Source of the DNA: Rotaria socialis
Lineage: Eukaryota; Rotifera; Eurotatoria; Philodinida; Philodinidae
Direction of reading: 5' to 3'
NCBI GenBank assembly: GCA_905331475.1
Contig: CAJNYU010001053.1
Coordinates: forward strand, 90,000-153,999
Length of the DNA: 64,000 bases
The position numbers and the translations under genes are program-made. The notes under the pieces were generated by a model. That model saw only the letters and a list, made by a program, of their open reading frames with translations, did no database searches and was not told the DNA's origin. Each line of letters opens with the position of its first letter. Position 1 is the stretch's first letter. Shown piece by piece: positions 1-11,611 of the stretch.

Positions 1-586
1 TGAATGGCGTAGTTTCGAACTGAAAGTCTTCCCATATATAGGTTTCATGGTCCATAAAAGATCCTAAAAGTTTCAACTCGAATAAATTTTTCCTTCTTAA
101 AATATTGAATTTTCAAAAAAACTGGATTTTCTGACCGTGCCGTGAAATAAATATTTCTTGCGCATTCATTATCTTGAGAAGGAAACGTCTGTTTGCGCTG
201 AAAATTTTAGAATATTCTAAGAATCACGAGACTTACGTATGGGGAAAAATTCAGATGGAAATTCCATCATTCACGTTTTGGATTTTTGGATTTTGAAAAT
301 TCCAAAAATCCAAAAATCTGAAATCCGCCTTGTTTTCAACTCTAATAACAAGCGCTTCAAAATTTTTCTCCCTATACGAAGTTTTCTTGTTCTCACTAAT
401 GTTTGCATGTTGTGTACAAAAACAAGTTCTCTCACATAAATGTTTTATCATATTTTAGGAGGATTTAAAATGTAAAATAGCTACAAATAATTATATACCA
501 AACATTGACGAGATGAACTACAGTCTGTATATTCTCTTTAAGATAAATACCATTCTTAATTGATATATATTTTGTATTTCGAATAG
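1..586. other. Upstream non-coding stretch with a perfect hairpin
   Basis: No convincing exon is visible here, although the VPS13-like gene to the right should have N-terminal (chorein) exons somewhere upstream. The clearest structure is a perfect 15-bp hairpin: TTTTGGATTTTTGGA at 276-290, a 10-nt loop, and its reverse complement at 301-315. Short ORFs on both strands across it are translations of the hairpin. Confidence 0.5.
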
Positions 587-3426
587 TTCTCTATCCCATA
601 AATCTTTCCATTGATTTAATTATGACATTACAACCGGGAGAATATAATTTCGAACGTCCAGCATATGATGTTGATGTTCATATTGAAAAATTAAGTCTTA
701 ATATTAATCCAAAGCAATTTTCTGATTTACTTGATTTTATTAAATTTCAAAATTATAGTAAAATTTACGGTAAAATAACTGTCTTGTGTATAATCGAATT
801 CATTGATATTTTTTTAAATTTACGAAAGATCGTTGTCGAGAATATCGTGAATTCCAACAAACACTAAATACTACGAAATTAACATTAGAACAAGAAGAAC
901 GTTTAAAAGTAATATAGTTTTTGTTTAAATGTTCCAATTCATAATATAATTCTATTGTTTCATATAAAAGTATCTCGAATTAAAATTGGATGTATTCAAT
1001 CTAGCTTATATTCAATATAGTGCTGAGATGGAAGCAAATCCTAATCTAATACCTAAAGAAGTTAGCCATCAACATAATCATCATCGGCATCACAATTACA
1101 ACCATTACCATCATCATCACTATCATCGACGTCATTCAATAAAAACTAATCGATTAGCGACTTCTCCGGTTACTACTGTCAACAACCATAAATGGTGGAA
1201 TTCTTGGTGGAAAACAACAAAAGCTCATTCGAAAGAAGGTGACTATCATTCGAAATGCATATTCTAATTTGCAACTTCAACTAATGTAGTTAATTTTGTA
1301 TAGTAGATCACCGAAAGTCATCAACATCGAGTTCTACAACAACTGGTGGAGACTTTTTTTCTGATGATGTAAGTTATTCTTGATTACGTTCATTTAAATA
1401 ATCTGTGCCAATCATAGTCGCCCAATATGAATTTTGAAATTAAAGTAAAAAATCTGGCATTAAATTTATCGTTACCAAAGACGAATAACAACTCGAAAAT
1501 GGTTCAGTCGCTAGAAAATGAAACTCTTTGCCCAATTGAAATTATTGATGCTCGAATAGATTTCAAACGTCGAGCTATTTCATCAAATATATTGTACGAA
1601 TAATTATATATATATATATATATATGTATTTACTTTTCATTATTGTTTTCCTTCTTTTTCTATTTTCTCATTCAGATTTAAAGTTGATCTTCAATCGTTT
1701 TCATTATTTGGTATGCAAACTGATAATAACCACCGGCCACCGTTAGTAATGGCCGCTTCCGTATCATCGCTTCCATTGATACACATCGAATTGGAATTAT
1801 CTGCAATTGATAAAAAATCTGATTATCGTCTTTTTCTAGTTCTCGAACCAATAAAAATTACTTATGACGCTGTAAGTCAAATATGTTGATGAGAACATCG
1901 AAATAGTCAGTTCTAGTGTGAGCTGGATATGGGAATCGATTTTCAAAAAAAAAGAGAATCATGCTATTGGTTGAATGATAATGATAATTCTTTTCTAGCC
2001 AACAATCAATAAAATTGTTGAATGTTTCGATCCAAATAATGACAAACTTTCGTCAACATTACCCGAGTTTGTTGATCAAACATAGAGTTTCCAGCAAAAA
2101 ACGTTTACTTTCATTTTTATTGCATAGAATCAAACGAAGAACAACAGAAGAAATGGAACAAGATTTTAGCGGTGAAAAAATCTTCGATATGACCATACAA
2201 TTAAAAGGAATTTCGCTAATTCTACCAGAAAATGGTATACTACAAAAGTCAGTCAATACTATCTTAATTGTCCAAGACATATATTACGTATATCTACTTT
2301 CTTTTCTAGACAATCTAATGTGGCTCACATCGATTTGGATAGTTTAGTTTTAAAATCATGTTTAGATAATGACAAAGATGATGCTAATTCAGTATTCAAG
2401 GTATATTTAATACAAGTTTCGCTCTCTCTACTCTTTGATATATCGAATTTTATTCGTTTTAATAACTAATTAGCATATTGTATGCATAATGAAAGAGACC
2501 TAAATACCTAGTACGAGACGTAGACTCTAGTATTAAAGTGTTTTTGTACAGGAAGAAGCACAGCAATTACGATTCTATAGAAAATACAAATTGAGATTAC
2601 ACAATCTGCAGATTATTTACTCGCAATCAGGTATTTGAAATTCTCTTCTATACATGTGCAATTTAATTATCATAAATGCTCGCCATTTCCTAGATAGTGT
2701 ACAATTCCATATATTACGAAAAATGTCATGGCTAGATATCAATTTTTACAAATGTATCTATTCCGATGATGCCTATTTAACAGAGTAAGTAGAAATTAGA
2801 TTTCTTTATTACTCGAAGATCATTCGAATAAATTATGTTAACAGCTGGCGTATTTCCATAAGAACTGTAAAAATGACTCAGATTGAATTATCAAAAGCAA
2901 TTCTAATTCAATTGATACATCATTTAAAATCAGTTCCATTACTTTCGTCAAACATGATGGAAACATTGCTTCGAATCAACCTTTATTGTAGATATTCTTT
3001 TGTACTCTGCTTTTCGCTCTATTTTTTCTATTTTTCAGTTATCATTTTTCCACCTTATACTACCTTCGAAATTGATATTCTCGTTGAAAAATGTTATCTT
3101 CTACTTGCACAACATCATGCATCGATTAACACAGGTAATCTCTCTTGTATTGTTATTTCAGTTTATTCTTCTCTTTTTTATTGTCTAGACATTCATTGTC
3201 ATATATTGAAATTAAGAGATAACAATAACAACGAAAAAGATATTACAATTTCATTGAATAATTTATCAATGTCGCATCAAAATAATTCCGAAATAAAACA
3301 ACAGTAATGCTTAGATCCGTTCACTTGTTATTATTTAATCTCTGTTTTCTTAGTTCATCATGGCGATTCTATCAAAATCCATGTATCGAACTAAGTTATA
3401 ACAATGATCTGAGTAATAATTTGTGA
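587..3426 (+). CDS. VPS13-like lipid-transfer protein, partial gene (15 exons)
   Basis: VPS13 proteins are rod-shaped bridges that move lipids between membranes at contact sites. I read 15 in-phase exons with GT-AG introns: 587-769, 829-908, 971-1238, 1304-1368, 1418-1593, 1676-1871, 1999-2066, 2128-2247, 2310-2400, 2552-2630, 2694-2784, 2845-2987, 3039-3134, 3189-3303 and 3354-3426, about 614 codons in total. The order matches the region after the VPS13 chorein domain: an asparagine-rich DVHIEKLSLNINPKQF stretch, a tryptophan-rich WWNSWWKTT motif, then alternating beta-rich segments. A His-rich insert (HHRHHNYNHYHHHH) precedes the Trp motif. VPS13 proteins usually exceed 3000 residues. Here no N-terminal chorein exons are seen on the left, and the last exon runs into a stop at 3424-3426 with no recognisable continuation. 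It is therefore a truncated copy, or a gene broken at both ends. The exons themselves are open. The family call is firm; the paralogue is not. Confidence 0.75.
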
Positions 3427-5134
3427 TTTTTTAAAGACAGCAAATTTAATTCTACTCTTGAATACTCATAAGAATGTTCAGACTAAATGACACGTTGAAG
3501 AACAATTCAAATGTTTTTCTGGTTTATTATTTATTTTTTGTTACTGCATTTCATTTATTTTTACACATAAAATACAGCGAGATAGTAAAAAGTTCACAGT
3601 CAATCTTATGATATATCATCTGTCCTAAATTAACAAGCGTGGAAACTGTGCCGAAAAAGTGAAGGTAGTGGTTTGTTACATGGATTGGTTACAATATACT
3701 ATTAGCATTGTCGGTCATCAATAAAATAGAAGACTTCGGCTTTGGTTAACGCAGAAAAAAGTCTCATTAAGTCTTAGTGCTAATCGATTGCTTTATAATT
3801 TGGATTGAAAAACATTTAAAATAATTTATTCTTATAATCTTGAAGTTTCTTTTTCTCTATCATTGTGAGTCTCCTCAATGAACTGAATACGATTATAATG
3901 TCTTAATTTCGATAAATTCAAGGACATACAATAAACATCGAGTATAATAGAATACCAATACGTGATTTTTCGTCAACAAGATTGTCAAAAGCTGTTTTTA
4001 GATTAGTTATTTATGTTTAAAACATCAAGAAATTTTGATGCCCGATTTCACATAATAAAAAGGATTCGTTTTGCAAGGTTTCTTCAAAACGTAAAAGTTT
4101 CATTTACTTTGAATCTGCTGGTAATAATACTTTTCCATCGTGTAGTATAACTTTGAATCGTATATTTTTCGAAATAAAATTGTTTAGATAGTAAAGTAGG
4201 ATATGAATATAGAATAGGGGCTCCGATTTATATCTTGTGACTCATTTCAATTAAAATTTACTCGTTAGCCGATGCTCTAATTAAATGTCACTGTTTACTT
4301 GAACATGCACGTGGGTTTTGCTTGGTTTTTCTTTTATTCAAAAATATGTTATTGGTAGATCAACTAGTAGAGTATGGGCTATATCAACGATTAACTCGCA
4401 ATATACACATCAGTGAAAAAAAGCAAAATGCACAGAATCCCTCGTTTCGTTATTTATTTTTACCTTTCTCCAAACGTATATAAATTACACGAGGACAATG
4501 AAACCCAACTCGTTATTTATCATTCTTTCGTTGCTCAAGCTCAAACCAATTCAGGTTTTTTTTGATTTTGTTTTTTCTGTATTTCATTGTCAAAGTATGC
4601 TAGAGGGTTTTTTCCAAAAATAATTCGTAACGTTTCTTAGAAACTTTCTTTTCTTAATATTGTCATTGAACATGTTAGTTTTATGCTACAGGTATCTAAT
4701 TAACTAGAAATCAAAAATTTCGAAATCATGAGGAATTTTCAATAAGCAATTTTTTTATTAAAAATAATTTTGGGAGTCGAATTTTATCGACTATCATAAA
4801 AAAATTTAAAACAATCGCAACTGTGTTGTCATTCCGAGCTTTTTCAGAGTTCAAGATTTTCAAATAAAAAAGGTCAAAAAGAAACTGATCACGCATTAAG
4901 ACGTTTATTTAGTTTAAAAAAATTCTGTCTTTTTTTTGGCATATGTTACTCATAAAATTAGCATTGCCGCACTATCCTATATTTTTTTTCGGTTGTCTTG
5001 TAAAAGAAAACAAAATAAGGGATCTTGTTAAAAACTTTTAGCTTGTGACATGCTAAAAAACCAAATGGTACAGGTGAGATAAGCGCAAATTGAGAAATCT
5101 ATACAGAAGTTAAGACAGTTATATCTGTAATCTG
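3427..5134. other. AT-rich intergenic, nothing recognised
   Basis: About 1.7 kb of low-complexity AT-rich sequence. I found no exon-like stretch, RNA gene or bounded repeat. Confidence 0.5.
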
Positions 5135-5403
5135 TACCCAGCTCGAACAGTTCGGCCTGGAAAGGCCGGTTCCGGATAGGTCCGTTGATTTTGTGGAAGC
5201 AGTATTCCGGTTGCACATTTTTCGGATTTTTTCCGGTGATTTCCGATCAATTCCTGTCGGAAAACTTCGGCCGTATTTTTGACCGGAATACTACTTCCAT
5301 GTTTCAGCGACATCTCGTGTTTTCCTACAGGAGATGGTGACTTTCCCACATATTTCCTGGAGTATCCTACGGAACCCGGTGGTCGGAATGCTCAACCTGG
5401 GTA
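5135..5403. mobile_element. MITE, TA-CCCAG...CTGGG-TA family, copy 1
   Basis: A GC-rich 269-bp block in AT-rich surroundings. It starts TACCCAGCTCGAACAG and ends GCTCAACCTGGGTA, so the ends are inverted repeats flanked by TA. The interior shares several words with the copies at 26.0 and 50.0 kb, such as GAAGCAGTATTCC. No coding capacity is seen, so it is non-autonomous. The TA target suggests the Tc1/mariner group, which is an inference. Confidence 0.8.
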
Positions 5404-6014
5404 GTAACGTTTAAAAAAACGCATTTGATAGTTTAGATACTGGCAAATATGCTATTAGTTCTGAACAAATGAAATTTCTATTTGCAAATTTTGATGATAT
5501 AATTCATAGAATTTTAACTACACTAATTTATTTAGAGTTCAGTCTCAAATAATTTTATATTAGTGAAGATCGATTTATTATGCAATTTTTTTTCAAATTA
5601 CAATGGTTTGAAGCGTTTTAAGGCTACATTGAATGCCATTCAAAGATTACTACAACGAAGTATGTAGAACACATCATTGATTGCTTTAGAAAAAGAATCG
5701 ACATCCAATAGCGTTCGTACAATACGAATCGAAAATAACAAATCTAAAAAAGTAGTTTTTATTCCAAACAGCACAACTGAAGTTTGAATTATAATCACTA
5801 AGGTCAAAAATGATTTTTACTATTTCAATAAGCAATATCATATTTTGTTGAAATCTACATACATGCCAATGAGTATTCTTTAAGTTGTACCAGTAGAACA
5901 TACAAGACCAATGGTCTGATTTATTGTGTGTGATATAATTAAAATTCTTTTAGGAATCTCACAATCATGTAGCAAATAGACATTCTTCTGAAAGCTGAAA
6001 ACATATTTAAATGA
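5404..6014. other. AT-rich intergenic, nothing recognised
   Basis: No exon could be read with confidence. The missing N-terminal part of the ADP-ribosyltransferase may once have lain here. Confidence 0.4.
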
Positions 6015-6901
6015 TTTGCACTATCACATGCACTACGTGTTGTTGAAAATTTTAAGCCATCTAAAAATGTCAAAAGCCTATTTCCACATTTCAGTAGTTT
6101 GCCAACGGTCTCGATCAAAGGGACAGTCGATCCACTTGTCTTACTTATTCCTGAAGTAACATAAATGGTGTCCAAGGGAAAAGAAGTGTATGGTCAACCA
6201 AAAGACGACTTAACAGCTGATGAATCTATTTCTCTTATGCTCTATCCTCGGCAATGGGAGCCACGAGAAAAATTGCTCTATATCATTCTCAATAACACTT
6301 TGCGAGCTGAAGATGAAGAAAAATTAAAACTATGGCAGTTGTACTTAAAATTGTTTATTTCTTCACTCGAAAAACTGCCAACAGTTTCTAAAACTATTTA
6401 TCGAGGAGTTAAAAGGAATTTAAGTACTGAATATCCAATAGGAAAAAAATTATCTTGGTGGAGTTTTTCATCATGTGCATCTTCGATAAAAGTAGTGCAA
6501 TCTGAACAATTCTTGGAAAGACTGGCGCCAGAACTCTTTTCAATATTACATTTGACTCTGGGAAAGATATTAAACAGCATTCATTCTTTTCTACTGAAGA
6601 CGAAGTATTACTTATTGCTGCTCAAAAATGTCAACTGGTCTCTGGTCTTGATTCCGGCAATGATCTTTTTATAATTCAAATGAAGGAAGTTGACTCAGAT
6701 CAATCTCTGCTAGAATTTTCAAGTAGTCAACCTGAATCTAGTCGATTAGACCGTAAACTTTCATTCAGTCCTCGGGAAGATTCAACAACTACCACTACAG
6801 GGTCATCTGAACCATCTAAAACAACTTCTTCGAGAGAGCCAATGTTACTTCGATTATCTCGTGGATTTTTACCTCCAAGACCACATGATAAACGAGCTTA
6901 G
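6015..6901 (+). pseudogene. NAD-dependent arginine ADP-ribosyltransferase, disrupted
   Basis: Family role: transfer of ADP-ribose from NAD+ to arginine on target proteins. The ART fold is seen in order: an N-terminal segment (FSSLPTVSIKGTVDPL), a helical part (LYIILNNTLRAEDEEKLKLW), the arginine of strand 1 (YRGVKRNL), the Ser motif (WWSFSSCASS) and the ExE motif (STEDEVLL) near 6590. A Ser/Thr-rich tail ends at a stop at 6899-6901. Two lesions are visible. A TAA at 6162-6164 lies in frame between two conserved segments, immediately before the ATG at 6165. A one-base frameshift near 6514, in a short G run, puts the ExE half in another frame. Each half alone looks well conserved, so the inactivation may be recent or one break could be an assembly error. 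ART genes are expanded in bdelloids. Confidence 0.8.
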
Positions 6902-7527
6902 TTATTTATCGAATGAATACGGAAAATTTGATTGTCTGACTGAGTGACTGACCGATTGCAAATTTCACCTTTCTTTCTTTTAACACTTATCAGATTGTAT
7001 TCATTTTAGTCTTGATGCATTAGTAGTTTCTGCACTCACATTATTTTGATTACTCATATTTTCCTAAAAATAAAATAATCGTATAAACGTCACTATCAAA
7101 TAGTATGATGCAGCATAATCATTAGACAAACAACTTAGACTATATAGTTAATTTTTGTTCATAAAAGTGAGCATTCAATCTGAAATATAAAATAAAGCAG
7201 ACTTAAGGATTTTAAGTTGTCAAATAATATGCATACCACTACAACTGCCTATGCCGTGATAAATTTGGTGATGCGTGCATGTAAGTATACCAAAGAGCGA
7301 CTTCTTCAAATGAAAAACAAAATTTGAAGACTCTGTCTATTGAAAACAAAATACTAATTCAGCTTCCCACAAGTTAATATTAGCGATTCTATCTGCCTGG
7401 AATTATCAACACGTTTTTATGAATTGTTTTGATAAAATGAATAGTACAATATCTCAGCATATTATATTGAAAAGAGTGTCGAAATTAATCCCATTCGTCT
7501 GTAAAACTCAGTCTAACGATAAAATAT
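6902..7527. other. AT-rich intergenic, nothing recognised
   Basis: 3' flank of the ADP-ribosyltransferase copy. No gene, RNA or bounded repeat was recognised. Confidence 0.4.
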
Positions 7528-8866
7528 TCACATCTTGGGCGTTTCTGAAACATGATGTAGGTTACCAGTAGTATGACTAAAGCATTGCGAGTGGCTCATC
7601 AAGTTTAATTTAAAATAGAAATAGAAATTAGAAGAAAAAGGATTTTTAAAAGAATCGCTTTTATTATGATCAGAACTCATTTGTTCTATAGGAGTTCTTG
7701 TTTTTAAAGAGATGTATCCACTTTGAACACCTGACAAATATCAGGTAAAACCTGCATGAAAGGACTCATTAGAAGTTTTTATCGAAGTTTAAATACTGTT
7801 CGCCTTGTTACATCTACCCATTTGTATCTGTCGTGCCATGGTGTAGTTTGCGACGAGAATCATTTTTCTAGTTATATATTTAGTTGTTATGAGAACAAAA
7901 ATACTGCACACACTCATTAATGATACATATGAATTACATGAAGTTTCACAGTATAATGAAATTAACGTCTGCAATGCGTAGAGGTTAAAACAATTTACAA
8001 TACGGGTAGCTATATTCTATTACTTGAAGTATGAAAGAAATAGAAGAAAACAACATGCACTTTCGATGAAATTACATAGTCAAACACAAACAAAATTATT
8101 TCAAGAAAATTTCATTAACAAGAGCATCATTGAGCAATGTACCCACAAGTACGCAATCAGTTATTTCGTATGCCGCTCGTCATTCTTACGATAGATGTAA
8201 ATAAATGTTATGATGGTTTCGAATGTATTAAATAACAAGATTTACAGCGGATTCTTTGCATTTCTCACAGTAGTACGAAAAATAGAATCGTTTTTCTTTC
8301 TACATTGCATATGTTTCGTTAGTCACAGCCTTCTGCCAGCTACAAACATTACCAGATAAAAGACATCCAGGTTGATGTTTATATAATGAAATGATGGTTT
8401 TTGAGCGCCATTGAGCTGTTAAAGTCTCATTTAGTGAAGTATTGTGTATATTAACTAAATTTGTTATTCCAGGATGTTATGTCAGATGAACAAATAAATT
8501 TTGTTTACTTCTCAAATAATTAGATAAATTGTGTTTTCAATTGTAGTTCCAGCAGTACATAAAACTGTAAAATTTTCCATGATCAAAGTCTCCAGTAAAT
8601 AGCTGCTGATATATTAGAACTTCAGGATATCGAGAAAAAACAGTGTATATATTATAAGATAGCTGACTGATTATCGCTTTATTTCACTTATTTCAATTTC
8701 ATTTAATTTATAATCTCCCAGTAGTTTATTCAGCTTAGACGAACTTCGTCGACTGCGACGCGTCCACTTTCACTACAACTGGAAGATCGTCTCGATATAA
8801 TAGTTGCTACAGTAGGCACATATACTACTGGTTGGTACAGTTTTACCGTGTCAGATGTTGTTTCAA
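7528..8866 (-). CDS. Probable multi-exon gene of unknown function
   Basis: Not recognised. Several short open stretches on the minus strand look like exons. In gene order they are: about 8866-8730, after a CTGACAG acceptor (YVPTVATIISRRSSSC); about 8650-8545 (TVFSRYPEVLIYQQLF); about 8480-8310 (TLTAQWRSKTIISLYKHQPG); about 8150-8080 (VLVGTLLNDALVNEIFL); about 7975-7900 (TLISLYCETSCNSYVSL); a 50-nt intron; a short basic exon; and a last exon at about 7736-7528 (GVQSGYISLKTRTPIEQM) ending in a stop. The last three join in phase through good GT-AG signals. The middle exons are less certain, and some frames contain stops outside the proposed exons. A hydrophilic Ser/Thr-rich C-terminus and Asn-glycosylation-like motifs (NTS, NET) would fit a membrane or secreted protein. 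The start was not found. It could also be a decayed gene. Confidence 0.35.
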
Positions 8867-8899
8867 CTGTCAGTAGAACAATATTATAAAACTGAAGAT

Positions 8900-10555
8900 G
8901 AACATACATCTAACTATAGTTCAATGAAGTTTGAATACCGAATTGTGATTCATTCGTTGTATACTTTTTAGTGGCGTGATTTCTCTGCGACTTACGGTAC
9001 TGTACTGTTTGCGAAACTAGAATATTGATTGTGATTGCATAGTTTCTTGTTATTTTTCATTCATATTTTTACTTTTTGTATGCCTTCTTGCAAATATTTT
9101 TGAAGAGTGAAATTTTAAAACAATAATTCATTGAATTTAGTTACTGCCACTTACATAGTTGTTTTACCAAAGTTTTAGCCTGCTCCTGCTATATAAACAT
9201 AAAATTCTTTACATAAATTCCACCCACAAAAGCAATTGAGAAAAATATCAAGTATTCTCATGTATGATACTTATTCTTCAATCGCAGCAATCGGTAAAGT
9301 ATGAATCATTCATGTAAAGTAGTGGAATCTTTCAAACATACCTTATTGAAGCTTTTCAATGTTGACGATTTTATAGTACCTGATATACGTATATCAATTT
9401 GTGAAAAAGAGATCTTCAATTTTTTATATTCTTCCGACCCACATCGATTCTAGTAGCAAAATTACAAGAATTTTGCTCGAAGATAGAAATCTAAAGGGAA
9501 TTGGATAATTCTTATCAGAGATGTCCACCGGGTAATGGTTTGTGCCTGCTCCTGCCCTGTTGAAAAAAATGCAAAAATTTAAAATGTACCCTGATCCTGC
9601 CCTGCTGAGCTGGCATACGGAGAATATCTTTGAACTGGATCTGAGTATCTCCTGAATGAATTCGTTCCAAACAGCTTTCCAGAAAAGACAAAATACTTTT
9701 GAAGCCGAACATGACAGGATCTATTCAGCCCGTATATAAATTCTACTGAAAAGCTACCTGGCAGAAAGCTATAATCCCGAAAAACCATACGAAACTGAAC
9801 CAATTTTGGTAAAATCCATAGTGATTCGCCCAGAAAAACGCTACAATGACTCATACTATTTTCCATGTAGATCTTGCCATACTTTCCTTTTGAGTTCGAT
9901 TTAACATTCCCGGCCCATAGAAACTAGGCCCGAATTCCTAGGTTTTTTGCTAAATCCTTTCGCGATTGAGCAATAGCAACTTCCCGAGGTAGCCACGGTG
10001 GTTTCTAAACAGATTTTTACCCGCTCTATCGACTGGAAGCCACTGCGACTGTGTTGAAAAATTCTTTCTAACCAATTGCGACGGGATTTAGCAAAATTAG
10101 TTGAGTTTTGTATTGCTTTTTTATGGTTTTTGTGGCTTTCAGTTTTTTTAGGAAGATTTTGAGTACGATTGGTATCTGAGCTGAATAGAGCTCAGCGAGT
10201 TCTACTTGGAAAGTAGTTTGTCCTTGTTCGGTAGTCCTTTGGAGTAATCCATTCTGAAAATATTCGAAGTTCCCATTCTTACTTAAGATATCCTACGTCT
10301 TTTATCGTCACTATTTATAATTATCTTGATTCTACCGTGTTTGTACGGTGGTCAATATAAATCGGAAGTTCTGCTTACCAATTGCTGTCGCTCTCTAGAG
10401 TCTATTTCTTATTTATGATACTTCGAAACTAAAAGTATTTCTTCAAAATTGAAATTTAAACAACTGAATTTTTACCCTGCAGGGTACGACTCCCAACCTG
10501 CCCTGCCATGCAATTTGCCTTGGTCTACCCTGTTCTGCTTCAGGGCAGGGCAGAG
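8900..10555. other. Repeat-derived region with CCTGCCCTG motifs at both ends
   Basis: Between 9545 and 10553 the sequence is richer in GC than its surroundings. It begins with CCTGCTCCTGCCCTG (9545-9559), with a related CCTGCCCTG just inside, and ends with CAGGGCAGGGCAG (10541-10553), the inverse motif. This suggests a roughly 1-kb element with short inverted ends. I could not fix its borders or a target duplication, and no coding domain was recognised inside. The part before 9530 is plain AT-rich DNA. Confidence 0.35.
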
Positions 10556-11230
10556 TAGGGGTGTACCAAATCCAACTCCAGTCAAATCCAAATCTAATTC
10601 TAGAATTGGATTTGAGTGGATTTGACAGGAATTGGATTTGGATTTGACTTGGAGTTGGTTTTAGATAGGGGTGTCACAATACCAAAGCTGTATTGGAGTA
10701 TTGATATTGATCCCGGTATTGGTGTTGGGGCTGATAGCAGGTTGATTGAAAAAATAATCCCTCTGCGTTGCCGAAAAACATGAAAGTTTTCAAAATCCGG
10801 CAATCCAGTTCGATTCCTTGTCCCCGAAAACCTTCGATCAAACTTTTAAAAAAATCGCTATTTTATCAAAATACCCCACATTGGCTATGATAGATCAAAA
10901 TCAAAATTTCGAAAATGTTTCAGCTAAGGTAGATTATTTTGACAAAATATCGACTTTTTTAAAAGGTTGATCGAAGGTTTTCAGGGCCAAGGAATTGAAC
11001 TGGATTATCAGATTTTGAAAATTTTCATGTTTTTCGGCAATCAGAAGTATGATTCTTTTTCAATCGACCTGCTATCAGCCCAATACCAATACCCGGTTCA
11101 ATATCAATACCCTAATACCATATGGGTATGATGACATCCCTAACCAAATCCAGCCCCAAGTCAAATCCAGTCAAATTCAATTCTAGAATTGAATTCGGAT
11201 TTGGCTGGAGTTGGATTTGGTGCACCGCTA
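10556..11230. mobile_element. Outer foldback element, CCAAATCCAACTCCAG ends
   Basis: The left end reads TAGGGGTGTACCAAATCC and the right end is its near-inverse (GGATTTGGTGCACC). Both arms are built of repeated CAAATCC words. A second foldback (10666-11142) sits inside it. No coding capacity. Confidence 0.7.
10666..11142. mobile_element. Inner foldback element with about 100-bp inverted arms
   Basis: Starts TAGGGGTGTCACAATACC and ends GGTATGATGACATCCCTA. The arms at about 10760-10860 and 10930-11040 are near-perfect inverted repeats, for example GCCGAAAAACATGAAAG against CATTTTCATGTTTTTCGGC. The transcript or single strand would fold into a long hairpin. It is inserted inside the outer element, so it arrived later. 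Confidence 0.75.
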
Positions 11231-11611
11231 ATCAAGAGAAGATCGCGTGAATAAAGTTTTAAATGGTTTTGCTCTACGACGAATGTGTTTTCAGCATCGA
11301 TCCGATTGTGGTGATAGTGATTTTTCAAGTTTTAAATGAAGCCATTAGAAAAAACATACTGTATAAATCAGTGAATAATACACGTGCATAATTGAAGCTT
11401 TAAAAATGAATCATTTAAGCCTACACAAAGCGTACATATGACAAAAATGTGAAAACAGTGTGAAGTGATTCCATTAGTTGAAGTGCACTACAAAGAAAGC
11501 ACAAACATACTTTTTCGCTCAGTTTATAATCTTGAAAAATTTCAATGTAACGAAAAAAAAAAGAATTGATCGTCTAAAAAAATATTTCATTCGCACATAT
11601 ACCTGTGAGAA

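Noticed and set aside
2067-2127. Apparent frameshift in the VPS13-like gene
   Set aside because: A 61-nt GT-AG intron here restores the phase exactly, so no lesion is needed.
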